From contig JBALWS010000002.1 of NCBI GenBank assembly GCA_036960405.1, forward strand, positions 1-64,000: a stretch of 64,000 nt of DNA. The letters run 5' to 3'. This document shows, piece by piece, positions 8,171 through 16,018 of the stretch. This stretch comes from Motiliproteus sp036960405 (GTDB lineage: Bacteria; Pseudomonadota; Gammaproteobacteria; Pseudomonadales; Balneatricaceae). The position numbers and the translations under genes are program-made. The notes below the pieces were generated by a model. The model ran no database searches. It was not told the DNA's origin and worked only from the letters and a program-made list of their open reading frames with translations. Positions within the stretch are counted from its first letter, which is position 1, and every line of letters starts with the position of its first letter.

Positions 8171-9853
8171 ATGACCAGTTTAACTGCGGATGACGCTTCG
8201 ACCATTACACCCAAACACGCTCGCCAGCATTCTCGCTGGATAATCTGGGCGCTGCTGGTCGCCATTCCCGTCTGCCTGCCGGTGGCATCGGTATTTTGGC
8301 TAGCACTCTTTCCCGCCGAAAACATCTGGACCCATCTGGCAGAAACCGTACTTCCGCATTACATCCTCACCACCTTGCTACTGATGGGTGGCGTTGGAGG
8401 GCTCTCTATTTTGATCGGCGTTGGCACCGCGTGGTTGGTGACCATGTGCAACTTCCCCGGTCGGCGCATATTTGAATGGGCATTACTGCTGCCGTTCGCG
8501 GTACCCGCTTACGTAATCGCTTACGTGTATACCGACCTGCTGGAATACGCAGGCCCGGTACAGGTCATGTTGCGCGAACTGTTCGGTTGGAGCAGCGCTC
8601 GTGATTACTGGTTTCCAGACATCCGCACTCTCGAAGGTGCCATCTTAATGCTGACTCTGGTGCTCTACCCCTACGTCTACATGCTCTCCCGAGCGGCTTT
8701 TCTCGAACAATCGGCCAACATCCAAGCAGCCAGCCGTACTCTGGGCTGTACCCCTTGGCAAAGTTTTTTTCGTGTCTCGTTGCCGATGGCCCGACCCGGC
8801 ATCGCAGTCGGTCTGTCCTTGGTATCGATGGAAACCATCAACGATTTCGGCACAGTCGACTACTTTGCGGTCAAGAGCCTGAGCGCGGGGATCTACGATA
8901 CCTGGCTGAATATGGGCGACCTCGGCGGCGCCGCACAGATAGCCAGCATGCTGCTGATCTTCGTGGTAATTCTGATCACGTTGGAACGGCTCGGTCGAGC
9001 CCAGCAAAAACACTTCAGCGGCTCAGACCGCTACCGCACGCTAGAAACCTACCCGCTGACTGGCTGGCGCGCCGCAGCCGCCTCGCTCGCATGCGGCATC
9101 CCTTTTGTTGCCGGGTTTGTAGTGCCGGTATTGCTGCTAGGTAATTACGCGGTGAAAAATTTCGAATCCTCTTGGACCGACCAGTTCCTGACCATCGCCG
9201 GCAACAGTTTTTTACTATCAGCTCTCGCCGCACTGCTTTGCTGTGCCATCGGCTTATTACTGGCTTACAGTAAGCGGCTGCACCCCGACAGCAAGCCACT
9301 GCAAACCGCAGTAGGCTCAGCCGGACTGGGATACGCCATGCCCGGGGCTGTATTGGCAATCGGCGTAATCATCCCCTTTGCCGCATTCGACAACGGTCTC
9401 GACAGTATGATGCGTGAGTACTTTGGCGTGTCCACCGGGCTGTTACTTAGCGGCACCGCCTTTGCCATCGTATTCGCTTATGTGGTGCGATTTCTGACTG
9501 TCGCCACCGGTACGATCGAATCGAGCCTGGCCAAAGTCACACCAACCATGGATATGGCCGCCCGCTCGCTCGGACTCAACAGCATGCAAAGTCTCCGGCG
9601 AGTACACCTGCCGCTAATCCGCGGAGGCCTGCTGACGGGGGCGCTAGTAGTGTTCGTCGATTGCATGAAAGAATTACCCGCCACCTTGATTCTACGACCG
9701 TTTAATTTCGATACGCTAGCGACTCAGGTCTATCAGTTCGCATCTGACGAGATGATTGAGCAATCAGCGCTGAGTGCGCTATTGATTGTATTAGTCGGAT
9801 TAATTCCGGTGATCCTGCTTAGCCGCTCGATTACGGCATCGCGTAATCGATAA
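8171..9853 (+). CDS. fbpB: ferric iron ABC transporter permease
   Basis: 560-residue inner-membrane permease with two fused binding-protein-dependent transport domains, about six membrane spans each, the normal FbpB layout. EAA-loop motifs are at AASRTLGCTPWQSFFRVSLPMARPG (first half) and MAARSLGLNSMQSLRRVHLP (second half). The frame is open to a TTG at 8147 inside the flank of the hairpin; the ATG at 8171 is the more reasonable start, though no strong ribosome-binding site precedes either. It works with FbpA and with the FbpC ATPase encoded convergently just downstream. Confidence 0.92.
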   Translation: MTSLTADDASTITPKHARQHSRWIIWALLVAIPVCLPVASVFWLALFPAENIWTHLAETVLPHYILTTLLLMGGVGGLSILIGVGTAWLVTMCNFPGRRIFEWALLLPFAVPAYVIAYVYTDLLEYAGPVQVMLRELFGWSSARDYWFPDIRTLEGAILMLTLVLYPYVYMLSRAAFLEQSANIQAASRTLGCTPWQSFFRVSLPMARPGIAVGLSLVSMETINDFGTVDYFAVKSLSAGIYDTWLNMGDLGGAAQIASMLLIFVVILITLERLGRAQQKHFSGSDRYRTLETYPLTGWRAAAASLACGIPFVAGFVVPVLLLGNYAVKNFESSWTDQFLTIAGNSFLLSALAALLCCAIGLLLAYSKRLHPDSKPLQTAVGSAGLGYAMPGAVLAIGVIIPFAAFDNGLDSMMREYFGVSTGLLLSGTAFAIVFAYVVRFLTVATGTIESSLAKVTPTMDMAARSLGLNSMQSLRRVHLPLIRGGLLTGALVVFVDCMKELPATLILRPFNFDTLATQVYQFASDEMIEQSALSALLIVLVGLIPVILLSRSITASRNR

Positions 9854-9876
9854 GCTAAGATTACAGCGTGCCGCTA

Positions 9877-10929
9877 TCAGGCAGAAACTTTAAAGGTGAC
9901 CAGGTTCTCTGTTTCAACCCGCAGGCCGATCTGCTCGCCAACCTGATAGTCGTGATCAGAACTAATAAAGGAGGACTCAACCAAACTGCCGGTAGGTAGC
10001 TTGAGGGTATAAAGCGTCGAGGTTCCCAAAAACTCCTTCTTCACCAACTCGCCTTGCACTGAACATTCGTGACAACCGGGCACGATCTCATGGGGGCGTA
10101 AAAAAACATCCAACGTCTCGCCTTGCTGCCAACTCCCCCGACTGTCTTTAACCAGTCCGATATCGGTCTCAACCAGGCCACCATCAACAGCACGGCCACG
10201 GACAAAGGTCCCTTCGCCGACAAAGCTGGCGACTTTCATATTAGTAGGATGGTGGTAGATCTGGAACGGTGCATCCCACTGTTGTAAATAACCGTCAGCC
10301 AACACACCCAGCTTATCGCTGACCGTAAAGGCTTCATCCTGATCATGGGTCACCATGATGGCAGAGATCCCCTCCTCCTTGAGAATATCGCGCACCTCGA
10401 CCGATAGCTGCCGGCGTAGCTCGGTATCCAGATTGGAGAACGGCTCATCCATCAGCAACAACTTCGGTTTAGGGGCTAACGCCCGCGCCAAAGCGACACG
10501 CTGCTGCTGACCACCCGATAGCTCGTGCGGATAACGGCTGGCCATCCCCTTCAACTCAACCAGATCTAACAGATGATCAACGATTTTTTTGCGCTGTGCA
10601 GCCGACTGTTTCTGCAAACCAAAACAGATATTGTCACGCACATTGAGATGAGGAAAAAGGGCGTAGTCTTGAAACACCATGCCGATATTACGCTGCTCTG
10701 GCGGCACACTGCATTCAGGCGATGCCATCAACTGACCGCCTAACTTGAGCCGTCCAGAATAGATCGGGTTAAAACCTGCAATCGCGCGTAATACCGTAGT
10801 TTTACCGCAACCACTAGGCCCCAGCAAGCAGGCGATCTCCCCCTGCGCCACGTCAAAGCTTAACTGCTGCACCACAACCTGATGCTGATAACGGCATTCG
10901 ATCTGCTCGACCGACAATATGGGCGACAT
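9877..10929 (-). CDS. fbpC: ferric iron ABC transporter ATP-binding protein
   Basis: 350-residue ABC ATPase. Walker A is GPSGCGKTT, the signature is LSGGQQQRVALARAL, Walker B is LLLMDEPFSNLD, and the H-loop is in VTHDQDEA. A C-terminal TOBE-like domain (about residues 250-350) is typical of FbpC/PotA-type subunits. The ATG at 10929 has GGAG five bases upstream; the GTG two codons earlier would sit on that site, so it is rejected. The gene is convergent with fbpB, an unusual split of a normally contiguous fbpABC operon, and has its own Fur-like site upstream. Confidence 0.9.
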   Translation of the reverse strand: MSPILSVEQIECRYQHQVVVQQLSFDVAQGEIACLLGPSGCGKTTVLRAIAGFNPIYSGRLKLGGQLMASPECSVPPEQRNIGMVFQDYALFPHLNVRDNICFGLQKQSAAQRKKIVDHLLDLVELKGMASRYPHELSGGQQQRVALARALAPKPKLLLMDEPFSNLDTELRRQLSVEVRDILKEEGISAIMVTHDQDEAFTVSDKLGVLADGYLQQWDAPFQIYHHPTNMKVASFVGEGTFVRGRAVDGGLVETDIGLVKDSRGSWQQGETLDVFLRPHEIVPGCHECSVQGELVKKEFLGTSTLYTLKLPTGSLVESSFISSDHDYQVGEQIGLRVETENLVTFKVSA

Positions 10930-11038
10930 GAACACTCCGCAAAGAAAAACAGGGGGTACAACAAGAGATCAATAAGGTCTTAATCCAGCATCAACACAGA
11001 CCAATACCCATACACTGCGCACCGATAAATGCCATCAT

Positions 11039-11059
11039 AAATGCTAATCATTCTTGTTA
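11039..11059 (-). promoter_or_regulatory. possible Fur box before fbpC
   Basis: Read on the minus strand, AAGAATGATTAGCATTTA approximates the Fur consensus of repeated NATWAT units. It lies 110 bp before fbpC. The match is imperfect and the call leans on the iron-transport context. Confidence 0.4.
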
Positions 11060-11113
11060 CCATCCTTTTTAGCACTTAGAAATGGATGGCAATCAACCAA
11101 ACAGACGGCCAAC

Positions 11114-11692
11114 TTATAACAACAAACGGTGCAGGCTTGCCCAATCAAACGCAGGCCCAGGATCGGTTTTGCGGCCCGGAGCGATGTCACTATGACCAAC
11201 CATTCGTCGTTTCGAAAGCGTCGGATAACGCTGTATAAGTCCTCCAATTAACGCTGCTAGTTGTTGATATTGGATTTCACTGTAAGGCACCTCGTCGGCT
11301 CCCTCGAGCTCGATACCGATAGAGAAATCGTTACACGCCTCGCGCCCTTCATAGCTGGAAACTCCGGCATGCCATGCGCGCCGATCGAAAGGAACGAACT
11401 GAGTCATCGCGCCATCGCGTTCAATCAATAGATGGGCGGAAACCTCCAACTGATGAATTTCGGCAAAATAGGGATGCGTGCTCGGATCTAGGCGGTTTAG
11501 AAAAAACTGCTGCACATGCCCGCCACCAAACTGGCCTGGTGGCAGACTGATATTATGAATCACCAGAAGCTCTGGCAAACAACCTTCGGGGCGAGCATTA
11601 CTGTTGGGCGATAGGCAACGTACGGCACTATCCAGCCAATGTTCGGTAATACCAGAGTGAGCTATAGATAAATCAGATGACATCGTCGCCAT
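11114..11692 (-). CDS. ampD: 1,6-anhydro-N-acetylmuramyl-L-alanine amidase AmpD
   Basis: 192-residue cytoplasmic zinc amidase of peptidoglycan recycling, cleaving anhydro-muropeptides. The zinc ligands are visible: His in VIHNISLPP, His in VGHSDIAPGRKTDPG and the following Asp. GGGHVQQFF and RRAWHAG are family motifs. Two starts are possible, ATG 11692 or ATG 11683; neither has a clear ribosome-binding site, and the longer is given. It is divergent from nadC. No regulatory ampE or ampR partner is seen nearby. Confidence 0.92.
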   Translation of the reverse strand: MATMSSDLSIAHSGITEHWLDSAVRCLSPNSNARPEGCLPELLVIHNISLPPGQFGGGHVQQFFLNRLDPSTHPYFAEIHQLEVSAHLLIERDGAMTQFVPFDRRAWHAGVSSYEGREACNDFSIGIELEGADEVPYSEIQYQQLAALIGGLIQRYPTLSKRRMVGHSDIAPGRKTDPGPAFDWASLHRLLL

Positions 11693-11808
11693 TGCCTAAA
11701 CAAATACAGCCGAGAAAACCTGCCAAGAAGTATACCCCCTGTCGCGCAGATAGGAATCTGCTAAAATGCCGCCACTTTAATCCATCACTGTTCATACGAG
11801 ATCGAACC

Positions 11809-12651
11809 ATGTCCGTACCGGCGCACCTTAAAGTCGACCTAGAGATCACCGTCAAGCGAGCCTTGGAAGAAGATATTGGCAGCGGAGATATCACTGCGGC
11901 GCTGATTCCAGCAGAGCAACAAGCCAAAGCGGAAGTGATCTGCCGTGATAATGCCACCATCTGTGGCCGTGACTGGGTTAACGAAGTGTTTCGCCAGGTA
12001 GATCCAAGCATCAAACTACATTGGCATATCTACGATGGCAATCGGGTCGAACCCAACCAACCCCTGTTTCATGCCGAAGGCCCGGCACGCTCACTGCTCA
12101 CCGCCGAGCGCTGCGCACTGAACCTACTGCAAACGTTGTCGGGTACCGCCAGTCGTAGCCACGACTACGCCGAAATGGTCCGCACTACCGACGTCAAACT
12201 GCTCGACACCCGCAAGACCCTTCCCGGGCTACGCAATGCACAAAAATACGCGGTATCCTGCGGCGGCTGTTACAACCACCGCATCGGCCTATACGACGCT
12301 TACCTGATCAAAGAGAACCATATCGCCGCTTGCGGGGGAATCAAGAACGTAATCGATCAAGCCCGCCATAACGAGCCCGACAAGCCGGTCGAAATCGAAG
12401 TCGAAACAATGGATGAATTCCAGCAAGCACTTGATGCCGGCGCCGATATCATCATGCTGGATAACTTCTCCCTGGCCGAAATGCGCCTGGCAGTACAACA
12501 AACGGCCGGCAGGGCCAAACTGGAAGCGTCCGGCGGCATCACCAGTGAAACACTGTTGAGTTATGCCGAAACGGGAGTGGATTATATTTCGATTGGAGCA
12601 CTGACTAAGGACTGCCAGTCGGTGGATCTATCGATGCGGTTTATCGATTAA
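11809..12651 (+). CDS. nadC: nicotinate-nucleotide pyrophosphorylase (quinolinate phosphoribosyltransferase)
   Basis: 280-residue cytoplasmic enzyme that converts quinolinate and PRPP to nicotinate mononucleotide in NAD synthesis. Motifs: EDIGSGDIT, LLDTRKTLPGLR, CGGCYNHR, the VEIEVET substrate loop, IMLDNF and LEASGGI. The frame is open back to 11677, but the ATG at 11809 gives the normal N-terminus and length. An extended -10 (TG-C-TAAAAT, 11759-11767) lies about 40 bp upstream, without a good -35. Divergent from ampD. Confidence 0.94.
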   Translation: MSVPAHLKVDLEITVKRALEEDIGSGDITAALIPAEQQAKAEVICRDNATICGRDWVNEVFRQVDPSIKLHWHIYDGNRVEPNQPLFHAEGPARSLLTAERCALNLLQTLSGTASRSHDYAEMVRTTDVKLLDTRKTLPGLRNAQKYAVSCGGCYNHRIGLYDAYLIKENHIAACGGIKNVIDQARHNEPDKPVEIEVETMDEFQQALDAGADIIMLDNFSLAEMRLAVQQTAGRAKLEASGGITSETLLSYAETGVDYISIGALTKDCQSVDLSMRFID

Positions 12652-12658
12652 CACAGCT

Positions 12659-12737
12659 CTGTAGGAGCCGAATCCTCTCGGCGATCTTGTATTAGCCTGC
12701 TAGTAAAAGATCGCTCGGAAGACCGAGTTCCTACAAC
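12659..12737. repeat. REP-like inverted pair
   Basis: Two REP-type units face each other: the left arm begins CTGTAGGAGCCG and ends GGCGATCTT, and the right arm begins AAAGATCGCTCGG and ends GTTCCTACAAC. The right arm in reverse complement matches the left with a few changes. The pair lies between nadC and a hypothetical gene and could fold into a long hairpin. The TGTAGGAGC start recalls Pseudomonas REP elements. Confidence 0.7.
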
Positions 12738-12748
12738 ACATCACAACA

Positions 12749-13111
12749 TCACTTACGCTGGCACTGGGCGTAACCGATCACATCCCAGTCATCGCCACCG
12801 CTCTTCTGCAGCTTCAACACATCCACCACATCCACCGATACACCCAAAGCGCCAGTGGTATCAAACTGCGTACAGATCCCACGCGCAAAGGCATCGCGAT
12901 CTGCCACCTGTTCAATCAACACCCCAACCGATAACCGACTTTCGTTCCAAACATGAGACTTAACCAGCGGTTCAGCCAACACTATCGCATTCAGCTTGGC
13001 TTTTTGCTCCGGAGTTAATACCGGCTTTTGAATCTCAACCAGGTACACCACCACAGCGGTAATCGCACAGAGGAAAAAGAATATCGTGCGCTTAGTTTTC
13101 TTGGAGGGCAT
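12749..13111 (-). CDS. hypothetical membrane-anchored protein
   Basis: 120-residue protein I do not recognise. A basic start (MPSKKTKRT) is followed by one hydrophobic span (residues 9-24), then a soluble domain ending CTQFDTTGALGVSVDVVDVLKL and GYAQCQRK, with two cysteines (about 80 and 117) that could pair outside the cytoplasm. AAGGAA lies six bases before the ATG, so translation is credible. It is separate from nadC by the REP-like pair and followed upstream by the pilA region. Confidence 0.6.
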   Translation of the reverse strand: MPSKKTKRTIFFFLCAITAVVVYLVEIQKPVLTPEQKAKLNAIVLAEPLVKSHVWNESRLSVGVLIEQVADRDAFARGICTQFDTTGALGVSVDVVDVLKLQKSGGDDWDVIGYAQCQRK

Positions 13112-13371
13112 CTGGGTTCCTTATTTTTTATAGAGGGGTAATATCACTGACAAGACCGGCAACCGTTCAATAACGGGAATACACTGTGACTATGCTACTC
13201 AAATTAATCGGCGGTACAAGTAAGCATTGAAGAAAGGACTCTGTACAATGTTATTAGATTGTCCCACCAGCAGTGCAAACTCGGCCGAATGAAAATAGCG
13301 TATGACAATCCAAGTTAAAGTAAATACTTTGAGATTTAACGATTCCACCGCAGCAACAATTCGTCAGAACG

Positions 13372-13402
13372 AAAAAGGCCCCGGATTAACCGAGGCCTTT
13401 TT
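13372..13402 (-). terminator. bidirectional terminator after pilA
   Basis: AAAAAGGCC at 13372-13380 pairs with GGCCTTTTT at 13394-13402. An inner CCGG/CCG extension and a short loop make a strong stem flanked by A- and T-runs on both sides. It lies 62 bp past the pilA stop. Confidence 0.8.
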
Positions 13403-13418
13403 AGATCAAATCAATAAT

Positions 13419-13440
13419 CAAAGGAGTCTGACCCCACTGA
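13419..13440. repeat. GGGGTCAGACTCC-type repeat motif
   Basis: AAAGGAGTCTGACCCC, read on the other strand as GGGGTCAGACTCCTTT, resembles a short motif that I recall flanking REP-associated tyrosine transposase genes in gammaproteobacteria. Only one copy is seen here and no transposase is present, so it may be a solitary remnant. Confidence 0.35.
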
Positions 13441-13464
13441 TTTTTTGATTTTAATTATCTCAAA

Positions 13465-13923
13465 TTAACAATAACCAAGGGCAACACATCCACCGTCCTT
13501 AACCCAATCGATCTTGCCTGTGGTACCCATAGTACCAGTCAGTGTATATGTCACAGTTTCGCCAAAAGAGGTGGCCGCATTGCTTGAAGTTGCTGTGATT
13601 ACCATCTCAGAAGTACCACCAGCACCGGCCTGGATTCTCAGACTATCCAAAAAGCCAGTACCTGAATTTGGCGCAATACTGACGACCCCGTTGCCAAGGT
13701 TCCCTGTATCAGCACACTGAGCTTCGAAAGTAGTTTGAGATTCGCCTTGGCCACAGATTTCGACAGCGGTCTTGACCCCTGACGTAGCCATAACCACCTC
13801 AGAAAACTTAGCCTTTTTGGTGTAGGTCTGGTAAGCAGGCAGCGCGATAGCAGCCAGAATACCGATGATCGCTACTACGATCATCAATTCAATCAGGGTA
13901 AAACCCTTTTGTACTTGTTTCAT
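13465..13923 (-). CDS. pilA: type IV major pilin PilA
   Basis: 152-residue prepilin. The short leader MKQVQKG is cut by PilD before FTLIELMIVVAIIGILAAIA, the conserved hydrophobic helix; Glu5 of the mature pilin is present. The C-terminal globular domain is Gly/Thr/Ser-rich and closes with a cysteine pair (GGC and GYC), the D-loop disulfide. AGGAG lies eight bases before the ATG. It is transcribed divergently from pilB, with two hairpins in its leader. No sigma54 promoter was found before it, unlike the Pseudomonas aeruginosa pilA. Confidence 0.95.
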   Translation of the reverse strand: MKQVQKGFTLIELMIVVAIIGILAAIALPAYQTYTKKAKFSEVVMATSGVKTAVEICGQGESQTTFEAQCADTGNLGNGVVSIAPNSGTGFLDSLRIQAGAGGTSEMVITATSSNAATSFGETVTYTLTGTMGTTGKIDWVKDGGCVALGYC

Positions 13924-13954
13924 GGTATTTCTCCTAAACGTTTAAAACTTGCCC

Positions 13955-13978
13955 GATCCTGGGAAAAGTGCCCAGATC
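13955..13978 (-). other. hairpin in pilA leader, proximal
   Basis: CTGGG (13959-13963) and CCCAG (13971-13975), extended by GAT/ATC on the outside, form a stem 32 bp before pilA. It could stabilise the mRNA or act as an operator. No T-run follows. Confidence 0.4.
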
Positions 13979-14002
13979 TTAGCGGCCTGATTTTGTCTTC
14001 TC

Positions 14003-14020
14003 AAGACTTTAATAAGTCTT
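14003..14020 (-). other. hairpin in pilA leader, distal
   Basis: AAGACTT (14003-14009) and AAGTCTT (14014-14020) make a perfect seven-base-pair stem with a four-base loop about 80 bp before pilA. It may be a protein binding site or leader structure. Confidence 0.4.
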
Positions 14021-14165
14021 TATTGTTTCTTGCCCTGCTTTTTTAAGCCGTTGCCCTGTATTTGGGTACTTTCGAGTATATGTAGCGTTTTCCGTCAAGT
14101 ACATAAATGCTATTGTTTAACGCACGACTCTTTGACTTAACTCAAAAACTCAAGATTTTGACTAT

Positions 14166-15887
14166 ATGGGCGTACAATCTATCCAACCGCTAACAGGCTT
14201 GGCCCGACGACTGGTCAACGACAGCATTCTCTCCTCCGACAATGCCACCCAGGCGTTGCACGCTGCCAACCAGCAGAACGTCTCCTTTATAAGCTACGCT
14301 GTTCAGGAAAAACTGGTCAGTGCTTATAAAGCCGCCACCGCCGCTGCCGACGAATTTGGTGCGCCACTGTTGGACCTGGATGAATTCGATGTCACCTCGG
14401 CCCCCCTCGATCTCGTTCCCGAAGAGCTGATCCGCAAGCACCACGCTCTGCCGCTGATCAAACGCGACAATCGTATCTATGTCGCCGTAGCCGATCCGAC
14501 CAATATCGCCGGGCTCGACGAGATCAAGTTTCATACCGGCATAAAAACCGAAGCGATTGTAGTCGAAGAAGACAAACTGACTCGCTTTATCGATAAATTT
14601 CTGGAGCAAAACTCTGGCGCGACGTTTGACGGCATCGATGATGCCGATCTTGAAAACCTCGAAATTGACGATGGTAGCAATGATCCCAACAAGGATAATG
14701 ATGACGTTGGTGACGGTGCAGGCGATGCGCCTATTGTTCGGTTCGTTAACAAAATCTTGCTCGACGCGATCAAGTCAGGCTCGTCGGATATTCATTTCGA
14801 ACCCTACGAAAAAGCCTACCGGATTCGTTTTCGTACCGACGGCATGCTGCGTGAAGTGGCACGGCCCCCGGTCAACCTGACCCCACGCCTCGCTGCGCGA
14901 CTCAAAGTCATGTCGCAGATGGACATCTCCGAACGACGCATCCCCCAAGATGGTCGCATTAAGATGAAAATATCCAAAACCAAATCGATCGACTTCCGGG
15001 TCAACACCCTGCCCACCCTGTGGGGCGAGAAAATCGTACTGCGAATTCTCGATGCCTCCAGCGCTCAGATGGGCATCGACGCTCTGGGTTATGAACCCGA
15101 GCAGAAAGAACTGTTTATGAAGGCGCTAGAGCAGCCGCAAGGGATGATTCTGGTGACCGGCCCTACCGGTAGCGGTAAAACAGTGTCGCTGTATACCGGC
15201 CTTAATATTCTCAACACTCCTGAGCGCAACATCTCTACTGCCGAAGACCCGGTCGAAATCAACTTGGAAGGGATCAACCAAGTCCATGTCAACATCAAAG
15301 TGGGCCTCACCTTTGCCACCGCGTTACGCTCATTCCTGCGACAAGATCCTGATATCGTTATGGTCGGCGAGATTCGCGACCTAGAAACCGCCGAAATTGC
15401 TATCAAGGCAGCCCAGACAGGCCACATGGTGCTCTCCACCCTGCACACCAACAGCGCCCCCGAAACTCTGACTCGATTACGTAACATGGGCGTTCCCGCA
15501 TTCAACATCGCGACTTCGGCGACATTAATCATCGCCCAACGACTTGGCCGACGCTTGTGCAGCCAGTGCAAGCATCCAGTCGAGATACCCGAGCCGACCT
15601 TGCTTGAAGAGGGTTTCACCCAACAACAGATCAACGACGGAATTACCATTTATGGTCCTGTCGGCTGCAACAGCTGCGTCGGCGGCTACAAGGGCCGAGT
15701 AGGCATCTACGAAGTCATGCCAATGACCCCTGAAATTTCAGCACTGATCATGGAAGAAGGCAACTCATTGGAAATCGGCCACCTCGCTGAGAGCCAGGGG
15801 GTTAAAAACCTGCGTAAATCGGGCCTGCTTAAAGTCATCCAGGGAATGACCAGTCTGGAAGAGATCAACCGAGTCACCAAATCCTAA
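14166..15887 (+). CDS. pilB: type IV pilus extension ATPase PilB
   Basis: 573-residue cytoplasmic hexameric ATPase that drives pilus assembly. The N-terminal GspE/MshEN-like domain (1-150) is followed by an acidic Asp-rich linker (about 160-185) and the ATPase core. Walker A is GPTGSGKT, the Asp box holds FEPYEKAYRIRFR, and Walker B is DIVMVGEIRD. A His box lies in LSTLHTNSA, and a tetracysteine zinc site is formed by CSQC and CNSC near residues 465-500. No upstream ribosome-binding site is evident at ATG 14166. First gene of pilBCD. Confidence 0.95.
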   Translation: MGVQSIQPLTGLARRLVNDSILSSDNATQALHAANQQNVSFISYAVQEKLVSAYKAATAAADEFGAPLLDLDEFDVTSAPLDLVPEELIRKHHALPLIKRDNRIYVAVADPTNIAGLDEIKFHTGIKTEAIVVEEDKLTRFIDKFLEQNSGATFDGIDDADLENLEIDDGSNDPNKDNDDVGDGAGDAPIVRFVNKILLDAIKSGSSDIHFEPYEKAYRIRFRTDGMLREVARPPVNLTPRLAARLKVMSQMDISERRIPQDGRIKMKISKTKSIDFRVNTLPTLWGEKIVLRILDASSAQMGIDALGYEPEQKELFMKALEQPQGMILVTGPTGSGKTVSLYTGLNILNTPERNISTAEDPVEINLEGINQVHVNIKVGLTFATALRSFLRQDPDIVMVGEIRDLETAEIAIKAAQTGHMVLSTLHTNSAPETLTRLRNMGVPAFNIATSATLIIAQRLGRRLCSQCKHPVEIPEPTLLEEGFTQQQINDGITIYGPVGCNSCVGGYKGRVGIYEVMPMTPEISALIMEEGNSLEIGHLAESQGVKNLRKSGLLKVIQGMTSLEEINRVTKS

Positions 15888-15919
15888 CTAAAAAATATTT
15901 TATATTCATAGGGCAATTG

Positions 15920-15950
15920 TTGACACAGGCCAATCGTCAAAACCTATCTT
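15920..15950 (+). promoter_or_regulatory. possible sigma70 promoter before pilC
   Basis: TTGACA at 15920-15925 is a perfect -35. The best -10 (TATCTT, 15945-15950) is 19 bases on, longer than ideal. It could give pilC-pilD-coaE-yacG some independent expression in the 131 bp gap after pilB. Confidence 0.35.
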
Positions 15951-16018
15951 GCTGATATACTGCAGCGATATTTGCGACAACCTGTCTACTAACGGCATCG
16001 ATACAGGATCATTTCAGG

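Larger units (their letters stand above)
13112..13464. other. intergenic region between hypothetical gene and pilA
   Basis: 353 bp without a credible ORF. It contains the bidirectional terminator at 13372-13402 and the GGGGTCAGACTCC-type motif at 13419-13440. The rest shows no recognisable RNA gene. Confidence 0.6.

Noticed and set aside
13924..14165. sigma54 promoter for pilA
   Set aside because: Searched for GG-N10-GC on the pilA strand; no match with acceptable flanking bases.
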